Assembly (NCBI RefSeq): GCF_029893805.1 | Contig: NZ_JARXYP010000002.1 | Location: 3,038,001 to 3,102,000 of the forward strand | Length of the DNA: 64,000 nt | Direction of reading: 5' to 3' | Source of the DNA: Streptomyces sp. SAI-135 | GTDB taxonomy: Bacteria; Actinomycetota; Actinomycetes; Streptomycetales; Streptomycetaceae | Shown: positions 24,693-33,575 of the stretch, in pieces | How positions within the stretch are numbered: position 1 is the stretch's first letter | How the letters are laid out: every line of letters starts with the position of its first letter | Position numbers and translations under genes: made by a program | Notes under the pieces: generated by a model | What the model was told of the DNA's origin: nothing | Databases searched by the model: none | The model's input: only the letters and a program-made list of their open reading frames with translations

Positions 24693-27600
24693 ATGTCCTC
24701 CGACCACCGGCTTGATCCGGGTCAGCTGAACGACCAGGCGGTCGACCTTCTGAACCGCGCGACCCAGGCCGGGGACACGGTCCTGCTGGGCCGGTGTGTC
24801 CCGTTGTTCCGGAACGTCGTCGCCCTGACACCGCCGGAGCACCCGTACCGTGCCACCCGCCTGTACAACCTCGCCGAGACCCACCGGGCGCTGTACGCGC
24901 TGACGGGACGGGAGGACGACGCCGAGCAGTCGATCGGCATCGGGCGGCAGGCCGTGGCCGCCCTCCGGGCCGGTGACCCGAACTCCGCGCTGATCCTGGG
25001 CAACCTCGGCGTCACCCATCTCCTGCGGTTCCAGCGGGCGGGGAACCCGGACGACCTGGACGCGGTCATCGAGTTCGGGGAACGGGCCGTCGTCGCGACC
25101 GGCGCCGAGCTGAACATAGAGTTCTACCTGGCCACCCTCGCCACGGGCCACTTGATGCGGTTCCAGCGGACCGGGCACCACGCGAACCTGGACCGCGCCA
25201 TCGACATGGACGAACGCGCGTTGGCCGCGGCCCCCGCGGCCTCCCCGCGCCTCGCGACCATCCTGACCGACCTCGCCTCGGGCTACCTGTTTCGCTTCGA
25301 GAGGACGCGGTACTTCGCGGACCTGGACCGCGCCATCGACACCGGCGAGCGCGCCCTGGCCGGCAACCCCGGCGACCCCCTGAACCGGGCGACGGCCCTG
25401 ACAAACCTCACCACATGTCATCTGCGGCGCTTCGAAGCAAGCGGGCACCTCGCGGACCTGGACCGCGCCATCGACACCGGCGAGCGCGCCCTGGCCGGCA
25501 ACCCCGCCGACTCCCCTCACCTGCCGACCATCCTGACCAACCTCGGCACCGCCTACTGGGCCCGGTTCGGACGGGCGGGCCGGCCGGCGGACCTGGACCG
25601 TGCCATCGGGTTCGGGGAGCGGGCCGCCACCCACACCGGCAGCCCGTACCGAGTGACCACCCTGTCCAACCTCGCCGTCGCCTACCAGGCCCGCTTCGAG
25701 CGGACCGGCAGCCTGGCGGACCTGGACCGGGCCATCGGCCACCACGAACACGCGGTGGCCGCGGCCCCGGACGACGCGCCGGACCGTGCGGCCTACCTGT
25801 CCAACCTCGGCCTGGCGTACCACGCGCGCTTCGAACGGCTGGGAGAACTGGCCGATGTGGACCGGGCCATCGACCACCTGGGGCGTGCCGTCGCCACGGC
25901 GCCCCAGGGGCACCACCAGTTCGCGACGTTCCTGTCCAACCTCGGGGTCGCGTACCACGCGCGGTTCGAACGGCTGGGTGAGGCGGGCGATCTGGACCGT
26001 GTCGTCGCGCACTACGAACGGGCCGTCGCCGCCACACCCTCCGACCACCCGAACCGTGCGCTGCTCATGTCCAACCTCGGTGCCGCGTACGACGCGCGAT
26101 TCGACCGGACCGGACGTCCCGTCGACATGCACCGGGCCGTCGAGAGTCTGGAGAGGTCGGTCGCCGCGGCGCCCGCAGATCACCCGTTCCGCGCGACCGC
26201 CCTGAACAACCTCGCTTTGGCCCTGCGCGGGCGGTTCGAACAGCTGGGGGACGTGGCCGATCTGGACCGGGCCGTCGCCCATCAGCAACAGGCCGTGGCC
26301 GCCACACCCCCCGACCACCCGGATGTCGCCCACCGCCTGTCGAACCTGAGCCTCATCCACTGGTCCAGGTTCACCCGCGTCGGGGAGCCGTCCGACCTGG
26401 ACGCGGCCATCGACGCCGGCCGACGCGCGGTGGCCGCCACACCCGACGACCACCCGAGCCGTGCGAGGCACCTGAGCAACCTCGGCAGCGCGCTCAGCCA
26501 GCGCTTCGGGCACAACGGCAGCCTGCACGACCTGGACCGGGCCCTCGCGCATCACGAACGGGCCCTGGCCGCGACACCGGCCGACCACCCGGCCCGGGCC
26601 ATGTACCTGACCAGCCTCGGGATCGTCCACCAGGACCGGTTCCAGCGCAGCCGCGCCACGGCCGACCTCGACCGCGCCGTCGACCTCGCGCTCCAGGCGG
26701 TGGCTGCCACCCCTGCGGACCATCCCGACCGTGCGCTACGCCTGTTCAACCTCACACGGGCCCATCAGAGCCGGTACGAGCACTCGGGCGACCCGGCCGA
26801 CCTGGACCGTTCCGTCGAACTGGCCCTGGAGACGACCGCCGCGGTCCCCGCCGACCATCCGGAGCGCGCCCGGTACCTGTTCAGTCTCGGCAACGCCCAC
26901 CGGCTGCGGTTCCAGCGGACCGGCGCCACGTCCGACCTCGACCGCGCCGTGGAGGCCGCGGAACAGGCGGTCAGGGCCACCCCGGGCGACCATCCCGGCC
27001 GGGCCGCTCGCATCTACTTCCTCGCGACCTGTTACCGGAGGCGGTGGGACACCGGCGGCGCCCTGGACCGGTCGAGGATCGCCGGACTGGCACGGGAAGC
27101 GCTCGCGGCCACGACGGCGCCCCCGCTGGACCGGCTGCGCGCCTGCTGGGCGACGGGCCGCCTCGCCTACGTACTGGACGAATTGCGCACCGCCCGGTTG
27201 CTGTTCGACACGGCGGTCGAGCTGCTGCCCTCGGTCGCGGCGCGGGAGACCTCCTCGGCGGACCACGAGTACCGCCTCGGCGCGAACCGCGGACTGGTCG
27301 GCGAGACGATCGCCGTGCACTGCGCCCTCGACGATCCGGCGGGCGCGGTCCAGGCCGGTGAGCTGGGCCGGTCGGTCCTGCTGGCGTCCCGGCTGGCGCT
27401 GCGCACTCCCCTGGCGGAGCTGGAGGCCGAGCACCCCGCCCTGGCCCGCCGTCTGAGCCGCGTCCGCACGGCCCTCAACGCCCCGGATCCCCCGGCCATG
27501 GCCACCACGCCCGACGACGGCCAGGACATCGACCACGTCGACCGGCGCAGAAGGCTGTGGGACGAGCACGACGCCGTCCTGACGGAGATCCGGCGCCTGC

Positions 27601-28685
27601 CGGGCCTTGACCGGTTCCTGCTCCCGCCGACGTGGAGCGAGCTGCGGCCGGCGGCCGGCGGCGGGGCGGTCGTGCTGCTCAACGCCGGACTGCAGAGGTG
27701 CGACGGCATCGTCGTCACCGCCGACGGGCCGCCGCTGCCGGTACCGCTGCCCGACCTGCGACTGGCCGACGCCGAGGCGTGGGCCGCCGAGTTGACGGAG
27801 GCGACGCACGACTCCGGTTCGTTCACGGGCGAGTTGCGCCGGCAGCGGGTGCTGACGGAGGTGCTCGGCCGGCTGTGGGACACGGCGGTCGAGCCGGTCC
27901 TCGACGCGGTCGGACAACGGCTCCGTCCGGACGACGGAGTCCTCCCCCGCGTGTGGTGGATGCCGACCGGACCGCTCGGGCTGCTGCCGCTGCACGCGGC
28001 CGGGCACCCGGGCCGGACCGGGGCGCTCGACCGGGTGGTCTCGTCGTACACACCCACGCTGCGGGCCCTGGCCCGCGCCCAGGGGCGGCCGGCCGCGACC
28101 GCCCTGCGCCGGCTCACCGTCGCCCTGGACCGGACCCCGGGGCTGCCGGACCTGCCGGCCACCACCGCCGAGGCGGCGATCCTGCACGCGGCCCATCCGG
28201 ACATGCCGTTGCTCGTCAACGAGCAGGCCACCGCCGCCCGGGTGACCGGCGCGCTCCCCGAGGCGAACTGGGCGCACTTCGCCTGCCACGCCGGCACCGA
28301 CCCCGACGCGCCCTCCGAGGGCGGGCTCCACCTGCACGACGGTGTGCTGTCCATCGCGGAGATCGGCCGCCGCGACCTCCACGAGGCCGAGCTGGCCTAC
28401 CTGTCCGCCTGCTCCACCGGACATGTGGGCCGTCGGCACGCGGACGAGTCCATCCACCTCGCCTCGGCGTTCCAGCTGGCCGGGTTCCGGCATGTCGTGG
28501 CGAGTCTGTGGCCGCTGGACGACCGCGTCGCGGCCGGGGCGGCCGAGCACTTCTACCGGCTGATGCCGGACACACCGTCCGCCGACGACGCGGCGGCCGT
28601 GCTCCATCGCGTCATCCGGCACCTGCGTGCCGAGCACCCCGGGCGACCGCACCTGTGGGCGTCGCTGATCCACAGCGGGCCGTAG
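24693..28685 (+). CDS. TPR-repeat CHAT-domain protease (caspase-like)
   Basis: A 1330-aa cytoplasmic protein. Residues about 60-790 hold at least 15 tetratricopeptide-type repeats of about 45 aa, each with an FxRxGxxxDLDRAI core. A linker and helical region lead to the CHAT domain (about 1090-1330). That domain has the clan CD peptidase dyad: His1199 in HFACHAG and Cys1240 in LSACSTG, plus the VVASLWPLDD strand. CHAT proteases are related to caspases and separase and act in bacterial gasdermin and type III-E CRISPR defence. ATG 24693 lacks a ribosome site; TAGTCT 9 nt upstream suggests a near-leaderless mRNA. Divergent partners lie 40 bp away. Confidence 0.85.
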   Translation: MSSDHRLDPGQLNDQAVDLLNRATQAGDTVLLGRCVPLFRNVVALTPPEHPYRATRLYNLAETHRALYALTGREDDAEQSIGIGRQAVAALRAGDPNSALILGNLGVTHLLRFQRAGNPDDLDAVIEFGERAVVATGAELNIEFYLATLATGHLMRFQRTGHHANLDRAIDMDERALAAAPAASPRLATILTDLASGYLFRFERTRYFADLDRAIDTGERALAGNPGDPLNRATALTNLTTCHLRRFEASGHLADLDRAIDTGERALAGNPADSPHLPTILTNLGTAYWARFGRAGRPADLDRAIGFGERAATHTGSPYRVTTLSNLAVAYQARFERTGSLADLDRAIGHHEHAVAAAPDDAPDRAAYLSNLGLAYHARFERLGELADVDRAIDHLGRAVATAPQGHHQFATFLSNLGVAYHARFERLGEAGDLDRVVAHYERAVAATPSDHPNRALLMSNLGAAYDARFDRTGRPVDMHRAVESLERSVAAAPADHPFRATALNNLALALRGRFEQLGDVADLDRAVAHQQQAVAATPPDHPDVAHRLSNLSLIHWSRFTRVGEPSDLDAAIDAGRRAVAATPDDHPSRARHLSNLGSALSQRFGHNGSLHDLDRALAHHERALAATPADHPARAMYLTSLGIVHQDRFQRSRATADLDRAVDLALQAVAATPADHPDRALRLFNLTRAHQSRYEHSGDPADLDRSVELALETTAAVPADHPERARYLFSLGNAHRLRFQRTGATSDLDRAVEAAEQAVRATPGDHPGRAARIYFLATCYRRRWDTGGALDRSRIAGLAREALAATTAPPLDRLRACWATGRLAYVLDELRTARLLFDTAVELLPSVAARETSSADHEYRLGANRGLVGETIAVHCALDDPAGAVQAGELGRSVLLASRLALRTPLAELEAEHPALARRLSRVRTALNAPDPPAMATTPDDGQDIDHVDRRRRLWDEHDAVLTEIRRLPGLDRFLLPPTWSELRPAAGGGAVVLLNAGLQRCDGIVVTADGPPLPVPLPDLRLADAEAWAAELTEATHDSGSFTGELRRQRVLTEVLGRLWDTAVEPVLDAVGQRLRPDDGVLPRVWWMPTGPLGLLPLHAAGHPGRTGALDRVVSSYTPTLRALARAQGRPAATALRRLTVALDRTPGLPDLPATTAEAAILHAAHPDMPLLVNEQATAARVTGALPEANWAHFACHAGTDPDAPSEGGLHLHDGVLSIAEIGRRDLHEAELAYLSACSTGHVGRRHADESIHLASAFQLAGFRHVVASLWPLDDRVAAGAAEHFYRLMPDTPSADDAAAVLHRVIRHLRAEHPGRPHLWASLIHSGP
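25315..25506 (+). repeat. Near-identical adjacent TPR units at DNA level
   Basis: Positions 25315-25371 and 25450-25506 are identical over 57 bp and exactly 135 bp (45 codons) apart inside the TPR-CHAT gene. Flanking parts of the same units have diverged. This points to recent duplication or gene conversion of a repeat unit. Confidence 0.8.
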
Positions 28686-28724
28686 CGGGGGCACCCCCAG
28701 GGCAGCCTTCGCACCGGCGAAGCC

Positions 28725-29889
28725 CTACGTGCACCACCACAGGAAGCGGTCGCACTCCGTCGGGGTCGGGCTCGGGCTCGGTGCAGCGGTGGTGGGGGTG
28801 ACCGTGGGAGCCGAACCGCCCCCCGTGGACGTGGGCGTGGCGGCGGGGGGCGACGCGCCGGAAGGCCTGGTGGTCGCCGAACCGGCTTCGGGACTCCTGC
28901 TGGCGTCCGGGTCCCCGCTCTCGGACGCGGAGGGCGACGGGGACTCGGAGGCCGACGGGGAAGGCGAGTCGGAGGGAACGGTCCCCTCGGGAGTCGGCCG
29001 CCCTGGACGCCGACGCGCTCGCCTCCGGGGAAGCGCCGCCCTCGGCCGACTCCCCGCCCGCCGCGGCCGGCTTGGCGGGAGAGCCGGGGGCGTCCATGCC
29101 CAGCTCCGCGAGGCTCAGACCGCCTGCCGCGAGCACGAAGCCCGCGGCGATCAGCAGGGTCCGGCGACGGCGACGGCGGTGCGCCGCGGCTTTGCGATCG
29201 CGACGGCTGGCTCCGCCGGAGGGATCCTCCGGGTCGTCGGACTCGTCGCCGTCCCCGCCGCCCCCGACGTCCCCCTCGTACTCGTCGTGGGCGTCGTACT
29301 CGTCGTGGGCGGGTTCGGGTTCCACGGGACCCCGGCCACCGCGGCCGCGTGCACGACGACGGGACGCTCGGCCGCCGGTGGGTTCCACGGAGCCCTCGGC
29401 CGTGCCGTCGGTCCCCTGGGCGGGGGTGACATCGCTGTCGGGATCGGCGGCCGAGCCGGTGCCGGATCCGGTCGAGCCGTACTCCGCCGACCCTCCGCCC
29501 ACAGGACCACCCGCGTGCGGGGCACCCTCGCGGACGTCGCCGCCGTACGCCATGCCCGCCGGGCCGCCGGCGCCGTACGCCGTACCACCCTGACCCGCCG
29601 TGCCGTACGCCATGTCGGCCCGGCCGCCCGTGTCGTAGCCCGCGCCGCCCGTGCCGTACAGGGAGGCCTCCTGGGCGCCCTGGGCCTCTCCCCCGTACGG
29701 CGTCGCGCCGGGGGCGCTCGCGGTGCCGTACTGCGACTCGGCGACCCCGTAGGCGGCGTACGCCGGAGCCACCGAGGGCTCCTGCGGCCGGGCCTGGGCG
29801 GGCACGCGCAGTGCTTCGATCGTGGTGCCGCACCCCGGGCAGGCGAGGGCGCCGTTGAGGTGCCGTCGGCACGGGTCGCAGTAGTCCAT
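28725..29889 (-). pseudogene. SCO2400-family zinc-ribbon membrane protein, apparent frameshift
   Basis: The N-terminus is a four-Cys zinc ribbon (CDPCRRHLNGALACPGC). A long Gly/Tyr/Ala-rich region and an acidic stretch follow, then a basic patch RRRRRR and one membrane helix (about residues 237-257). After the helix the reading frame changes at a GGGG run (28983-28986 on the plus strand). One frame runs on to 28612 with atypical sequence. The frame shifted by one base gives a Ser/Pro-rich linker and the end TPTECDRFLWWCT with a stop at 28725, typical of this Streptomyces family. The restored protein is about 387 aa. Real mutation or sequencing error cannot be told apart here. Confidence 0.7.
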
Positions 29890-30084
29890 GACGCGGGAAG
29901 ACTAAGTTCCTCTCACGTGGCTTTCATAGTCACGCCTGTGAAGGTTGTGTGTCGAACTACCCGTTCGGGCGCGTCGAGTTGAGAGGTCCGCCAGGAACCG
30001 TTCGGGCATCCTTCCCGATCTCACCGAAACCGCCTTCGAAAGCCGTGTCGAAAGCAGTGTCGAAACCGTTATGCGTTCGACCCA

Positions 30085-30150
30085 TTGACACTCCCGCCAC
30101 CCCCTCCCTACTGTCACGTCAGCATTTCGAACGTGTGACGAAATTTCGAA
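30085..30150 (+). promoter_or_regulatory. Promoter and TTCGAA-type operators of the dehydratase operon
   Basis: TTGACA (30085-30090), an 18-bp spacer and TACTGT (30109-30114) form a good vegetative promoter. Just downstream lie two TTCGAA sites (30126-30131, 30145-30150). The second is in GAAATTTCGAAC, flanked by the inverted pair GTGACG and CGTCAC. The same 12-mer occurs at the promoter of the IclR gene near 63.3 kb. Location at and after the expected start point fits repression. The rest of 29890-30191 contains further TTCGAA-like boxes (30035) and no gene. Confidence 0.6.
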
Positions 30151-30191
30151 CAGACGTCACTGAGCCGACGAAGCAACGAGGGGCAACCGCC

Positions 30192-31349
30192 GTGCGCATC
30201 ACCGGAATCAGCACACACGTGGTCGGGACGCCGTGGCGCAACCTGACGTACGTCCAGGTGCACACCGACGAAGGCATCACCGGAGTCGGCGAGACCCGGA
30301 TGCTGGGACACACCGACGCGCTGATCGGCTACCTGCGGGAGGCCGAGGCCAATCACATTCTCGGCTCCGACCCGTTCGCTGTCGAGGACCTCGTCAAGAG
30401 GATGAAGTACGGCGACTACGGTCGGGCCGGCGAGATCGTCATGTCCGGTATCGCCGTGATCGAGATGGCCTGCTGGGACATCAAGGGCAAGGCCCTCGGC
30501 GTGCCGGTCTGGCAGCTCCTGGGCGGCAAGGTCACCGACAAGGTCAAGGCGTACGCCAACGGCTGGTACACCACCGAGCGGACGCCGGAGGCCTACCACA
30601 AGGCCGCCCGGGGCGTCATGGAGCGCGGCTACAAGGCGCTGAAGATCGACCCCTTCGGCACCGGCCACTTCGAGCTGGACCACGAGCAGAGCCTGTACGC
30701 GGTCTCCCTCATCGAGGCCGTCCGCGACGCCATCGGCCCGGACGCCGAGCTGATGCTGGAGATGCACGGCCGCTTCTCGCCGTCGACCGCCGTCCGGCTG
30801 GCCAAGGACCTCGCGCCCTTCAAGCCCGCGTGGCTGGAGGAGCCGGTGCCGCCGGAGAACCTGAAGGCGCTGGAGAAGGTCGCCGCCAAGGTCGACATGC
30901 CGGTCGCCACCGGTGAGCGCATCCACGACCGCATCGAGTTCCGCGAGCTCTTCGAGAGCCAGGCCGTGGACATCATCCAGCCCGACGTCGGCCACATCGG
31001 CGGCATCTGGGAGACCCGGAAGCTGGCCGCGACCGCCGAGACCCACTACATGCTGGTCGCCCCGCACAACGTCGGTGGTCCGGTGCTGACCGCCGCCTCG
31101 CTCCAGGTGGGCTTCACCTCCCCCAACTTCAAGATCCTCGAGCACTTCAACGACTTCGCCGACGCGGACATCAAGAAGGTCGTCAAGGGCGCCCCGCAGG
31201 TCGTGGACGGCTACTTCCACCTCTCCGACGCGCCGGGCCTCGGTGTCGAGCTGGACGTCGACGCGGCCGCGGAGTTCCCGCAGCAGCAGGCCCGTTTCGA
31301 CCTGTGGGCCGAGGGCTGGGAGCAGCGCAAGCCCAAGGGCACCAAGTGA
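30192..31349 (+). CDS. Enolase-superfamily sugar-acid dehydratase (mandelate racemase/galactonate dehydratase type)
   Basis: A 385-aa member of the mandelate racemase/muconate lactonizing group. The N-terminal capping domain is followed by a barrel with a KIDPFG strand (Lys general base), metal ligands in LEMHGR, WLEEP and TGER, IIQPDVGH with the Asp-His pair, and APHNVGG. These residues fit an acid-sugar dehydratase such as D-galactonate dehydratase, but the exact substrate cannot be read. GTG 30192 has GAGGGG upstream. Its stop overlaps the next gene (GTGA). The open frame continues upstream through the promoter region and is not coding there. Confidence 0.85.
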   Translation: MRITGISTHVVGTPWRNLTYVQVHTDEGITGVGETRMLGHTDALIGYLREAEANHILGSDPFAVEDLVKRMKYGDYGRAGEIVMSGIAVIEMACWDIKGKALGVPVWQLLGGKVTDKVKAYANGWYTTERTPEAYHKAARGVMERGYKALKIDPFGTGHFELDHEQSLYAVSLIEAVRDAIGPDAELMLEMHGRFSPSTAVRLAKDLAPFKPAWLEEPVPPENLKALEKVAAKVDMPVATGERIHDRIEFRELFESQAVDIIQPDVGHIGGIWETRKLAATAETHYMLVAPHNVGGPVLTAASLQVGFTSPNFKILEHFNDFADADIKKVVKGAPQVVDGYFHLSDAPGLGVELDVDAAAEFPQQQARFDLWAEGWEQRKPKGTK

Positions 31350-32350
31350 GCACGCGGGTCGTCATCGAGGGGCCCGGCGAGCACCGGCTCGACGCGCACG
31401 CCCCTCGTGAGCCCGCGGCCGGTGAGGCGCTGGTGCGCGTCCACGCGGTCGGCATCTGCGGCAGCGACCGCGAGGTGTACCAGGGCAACCGGCCCGAGGG
31501 ATACGTGCGTTACCCCCTCACTCCGGGCCACGAGTGGTCCGGGACGGTGGAGGCGGTCGGGGCGGGTGTGCCTTCAAGTCTTGTCGGCCGCAAGGTCGTC
31601 GGCGAGGGCTTCCGCAACTGCCAGGTGTGCGACCGGTGTCACGCGGGTGAGACGACCCTGTGCACGGCCGGGTACGAGGAGACCGGGTTCACCCAGCCGG
31701 GTGCGATGGCCACCACGCTCACCCTGCCCGCACGGCTGCTGCACGTCCTGCCGGACGACGCCGACCTGACGGCCGCGGCCCTGCTGGAGCCGGCCGCCTG
31801 CATCGCGGCCGCCGCGATCAAGGCGAACGCCCTGCCCGGCGAGCGGGTGGCCGTGGTGGGGACCGGGACGCTCGGGATGTTCGCCGTTCAGTTCCTGAAG
31901 GCGAACTCCCCCGCCGAGCTGCTGGTGGTGGGGACCCGGCCCGACCGGGCGGAGCTTTCGAAAGCTTTCGGCGCCACCGACTTCCGCACCAGGTCCCAGG
32001 AGCTCCCGGACGACTTCGACGTCGTCATCGAGACCGCCGGGTCCGCGTCCGCCGCGGCCACGGCCGCCTCGCTGCTCCGGCGGGGCGGGCGGCTGGTCCT
32101 GACGGGCATCCCGGCGCCGGGTGCCGAGGGTCTCGACCCGACGGACCTGGTCGTACGGCAGCTGGAGGTGCACACCGTCTTCGGGGCCCCGCCGGACGCC
32201 TGGGCGCACACGGTACGGGTCTTCGGGGCCGGTCTGCTCGACCCGCTGCCGCTGGTCACGCACGAGCTGCCGCTCGACGGGTTCCCGGAGGCGATCGAGC
32301 TCGTCGGGTCCGGTGATCCGAAGGTCGGGAAGGTGCTGCTCCGCCCCTAG
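31346..32350 (+). CDS. Zinc-dependent alcohol/polyol dehydrogenase
   Basis: A 334-aa medium-chain zinc dehydrogenase. The catalytic zinc site is CGSDRE plus GHEWSG, the structural zinc Cys set is CQVCDRCHAGETTLC, and the Rossmann motif is VVGTGTLGMFAVQFLKA. It resembles sorbitol, threonine and galactitol-type dehydrogenases. GTG 31346 overlaps the dehydratase stop by 4 bp, so the two enzymes are made together and probably act on successive intermediates of one sugar or sugar-acid pathway. An 18-bp perfect hairpin follows. Confidence 0.88.
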   Translation: MSTRVVIEGPGEHRLDAHAPREPAAGEALVRVHAVGICGSDREVYQGNRPEGYVRYPLTPGHEWSGTVEAVGAGVPSSLVGRKVVGEGFRNCQVCDRCHAGETTLCTAGYEETGFTQPGAMATTLTLPARLLHVLPDDADLTAAALLEPAACIAAAAIKANALPGERVAVVGTGTLGMFAVQFLKANSPAELLVVGTRPDRAELSKAFGATDFRTRSQELPDDFDVVIETAGSASAAATAASLLRRGGRLVLTGIPAPGAEGLDPTDLVVRQLEVHTVFGAPPDAWAHTVRVFGAGLLDPLPLVTHELPLDGFPEAIELVGSGDPKVGKVLLRP

Positions 32351-32352
32351 CC

Positions 32353-32395
32353 GTACGCCGGTACGGGGTGACCTGACCACCCCGTACCGGCGTAC
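32353..32395 (+). terminator. Strong hairpin after the dehydrogenase gene
   Basis: GTACGCCGGTACGGGGTG (32353-32370) pairs perfectly over 18 bp with 32378-32395 around a 7-nt loop. The next gene has the same orientation, so this splits the cluster into two transcripts or sets their ratio. Confidence 0.8.
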
Positions 32396-32459
32396 CCCCA
32401 AGCCCCGCACGACTTGAGCCGCGAACCTCGTCCGACATACCGAACACGAAGGACAGCTT

Positions 32460-33431
32460 GTGACGACCGACGCTTCCGCCCCGGCGGCCCGCCGACCCGG
32501 TGAGCAGGCGCTCACCGCGCTCGGCCTGGGCGCACCCGCCCTCGATCCCGCCGACGCCTCACCGCACGCCTTCCCCGGCGGCGGCCGCTGGCGCACCGAG
32601 ATCCCCTCGTGCGAGGGACCGGAGGCGCTGGCCGTCGTCCTGAAGGAAGCCTCGCGGCTCGACGTGCCGATCCACCGGATCAGTCAGGGCAGCGGAGTCT
32701 GGATGCTGACCGACGCCGAGATCACCGAGATGGTCGAAGCCACGAACGAACGCGACATCGAGCTCTGCCTGTTCACCGGCCCGCGCGGCACCTGGGACAT
32801 CGGCGGCTCGGTCCGGACCGACTCGCGCGGCGGGGGCCTGCGGGCCCGCGGTCACGACGCGGTGGCCGGCTGTGTCGAAGACGCCGTCCGGGCAACGGAG
32901 TTGGGCGTCCAGTGCCTCCTCGTCGCCGACGAGGGCGTGCTGTGGACGCTGCACCGGGCGCGGGCCGCCGGGATCCTTCCGGCCGACACCACCCTGAAGT
33001 TGAGCGCGCTCGTCGGTCCGGTCAACCCGGCCGCGTTCGCGGTCTACGAGAACCTGGGCGCCGACTCCATCAACGTGCCCAGCGATCTGACGCTCGATCA
33101 CCTCACGGAGATCCGAAGGGTGTCGGCAGCTCCGATGGACATGTACATCGAGGCGCCCGACGATCTCGGCGGTTATGTCCGGATGTACGAGGTCGCCGAA
33201 CTCATCCGGCGGGGCGCGCCGCTCTACCTGAAGTTCGGCCTGTCCAAGGCCCCGGGGATCTACCCGTACGGCCACCACCTGCGCGATCTGACCCTGAACA
33301 CGGCCCGGGAACGGGTGCGGCGGGGCCGGCTCGCCCTGGACCTGCTGGCACGGCACGGAGCGGACGGCGACATGGCGCCGCTCGGTTCGCGACTGCCCGG
33401 GGCTCTGAAGCGTTTCGAAACACCCTCATAA
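32460..33431 (+). CDS. TIM-barrel protein, U32-peptidase-like, unknown function
   Basis: A 323-aa cytoplasmic protein with an alternating beta/alpha pattern typical of a TIM barrel. Candidate strands are IHRISQGSGVW, ELCLFTG, QCLLVADEGVL, LKLSALVGPVN, SINVPSDLTLD, DMYIEAPDDLGG and LYLKFGLSK. The last strands carry acidic residues at barrel ends (IEAPDD), suitable for metal binding. It resembles proteins annotated as U32-family, but lacks recognisable peptidase evidence. In this sugar-acid cluster an aldolase- or isomerase-like role is as plausible. GTG start with AAGGA upstream. TTTCGAAA-type boxes lie at its 3' end. Confidence 0.6.
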   Translation: MTTDASAPAARRPGEQALTALGLGAPALDPADASPHAFPGGGRWRTEIPSCEGPEALAVVLKEASRLDVPIHRISQGSGVWMLTDAEITEMVEATNERDIELCLFTGPRGTWDIGGSVRTDSRGGGLRARGHDAVAGCVEDAVRATELGVQCLLVADEGVLWTLHRARAAGILPADTTLKLSALVGPVNPAAFAVYENLGADSINVPSDLTLDHLTEIRRVSAAPMDMYIEAPDDLGGYVRMYEVAELIRRGAPLYLKFGLSKAPGIYPYGHHLRDLTLNTARERVRRGRLALDLLARHGADGDMAPLGSRLPGALKRFETPS

Positions 33432-33575
33432 CGTTTCGGGCCGAGTCCCTTCACAAAAGCAGACGCAGTCACACACAATCCCACACGCCTCTTCCCTCGG
33501 TCCGAGCCGCACCTCGTTGCCGGAGCGTCACCGCACCACCAGACCGAGCCCGTCCCGACATCAAGGATGATGATC

